Assembly: GCF_003286085.1 (NCBI RefSeq)
Contig: NW_020825288.1
Location: 18,600,001-18,664,000, forward strand
Reading direction: 5' to 3'
From: Drosophila persimilis
Taxonomy: Eukaryota; Arthropoda; Insecta; Diptera; Drosophilidae
DNA: 64,000 nt
The position numbers were made by a program, and so were the translations under genes. Of the stretch, positions 63,339-64,000 are shown piece by piece (position 1 is the stretch's first letter; each line of letters opens with the position of its first letter). Under the pieces are notes generated by a model. The model was not told where the DNA came from and made no database searches. It was given only the letters and a program-made list of their open reading frames with translations.

Positions 63339-64000
63339 CAAATTTCCAGTCGAATAATAGTAATGTCAGTCAATACATTGTATACTTTTGTGCGGAATTT
63401 GAGTTGACGCCATAGTTGACATTACCAGCCCTATATGGAATTCTACAAATAAATACACAACAGACAGAAACTAGACTAACTAAGCTCTTAAATGTCATTC
63501 AGATAAGGCATACCAGTGCATTTAATTTTACATTCACTCTCACGGCCATTCAGAGTACGCCTATTTGAGTTTATTTATTTGCATTTACTACCAAGTATTT
63601 ACTATAATTGAGGCTTCCTGTAAGTACATAGGACGCACCGAGAAGGCAAACTGTGCTATATGGCTAGACGTTATAATGTGCATTATAATTATTTATGCTT
63701 TTATATCCATATTATGCTATGTATCTGCTATGTATACACACACATGTGTAGTGCAAGTAAAGCACGTTTGCTTGGCTGCTTGGCTGCTTGGCTAATAAAT
63801 AAGTAGTCAAGCCAACAACAACAAACGCATTCCAACAAATTAGGACAGCTCCTTGCGTATTAGTATTTAAATGATAATGAGCTGCATTCAACTGCATTTA
63901 TGCCACCTGCCAGATTTTCCGCCACCGGGGTTCATAAGTAGGTACTTACTTAGAAAGGGGCATGTGCAAATCTTAAATGTACAGTATATTCAAGCAGTCA
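63339..64000. other. Right edge, non-coding
   Basis: AT-rich sequence with short chance frames only. A small TTGGCTGC triplicate occurs at 63768-63793. Nothing else recognised. Confidence 0.5.

Noticed and set aside
47151..64000. Search for danr (the second pipsqueak-domain gene expected near dan)
   Set aside because: No frame on either strand carries the helix-turn-helix motif, so danr lies outside the window.
1..64000. tRNA, rRNA, CRISPR arrays
   Set aside because: I saw no cloverleaf with an internal B box, no rRNA segments, and no regularly spaced direct repeats with unique spacers. The many TACATATGTA tracts are simple microsatellites.

Overview
This is euchromatic insect DNA from a Drosophila species. 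Evidence: small phase-consistent introns with GT-AG ends, orthologues of three Drosophila genes that I recognise (Cad96Ca/stitcher, lost boys/DRC7, distal antenna), dense TACATATGTA-type microsatellites, and many copies of an INE-1/DINE-like (Helentron) repeat. The repeat's body and its 3' end (about ACGTTCCCCCTCG) resemble, from memory, elements of the obscura species group (SGM/ISY type), so an obscura-group fly is my best guess. This placement is inference. Cad96Ca and dan both map to 96C in D. melanogaster, so the window should lie on Muller element E. Layout: 2778-10531 (+) is Cad96Ca, a cadherin-domain receptor tyrosine kinase rebuilt in ten coding exons (760 aa). Convergent with it at 12582-13453 (-) is a two-exon gene for a probable secreted protein of about 255 aa that I cannot name, with a TATA-Inr promoter. 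Divergent from that is lobo (DRC7, a dynein regulatory complex subunit of the sperm axoneme), nine coding exons from 15302 to 47150 (+), about 895 aa. Its second intron is about 28.7 kb (15917-44651). It contains the whole of distal antenna (dan) on the opposite strand (main ORF 24479-22425), dan's likely cis-regulatory DNA, a broken LRP5/6-like fragment (17486-17940), an inverted Tc1-like fossil (19480-20345) and several Helentron copies. From 47151 to 64000 I see no ordinary gene: a dead Jockey-type reverse transcriptase fragment (48076-48927), more Helentron copies (full-size ones at 57789-58614 and 62645-63338), microsatellites and AT-rich DNA. The genes do not form a functional pathway. 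Cad96Ca acts at the epithelial cell surface, Dan in nuclei of eye and antennal precursors, and Lobo in the sperm tail. The relation between them is structural: a developmental transcription factor nested in the giant intron of a testis gene. The most interesting single observation is that the dan stop codon (TAG) is followed in frame by 108 more sense codons of protein-like sequence. This suggests stop-codon readthrough, RNA editing or an alternative C-terminus. I found no CRISPR arrays, rRNA, tRNA or bacterial-type systems.
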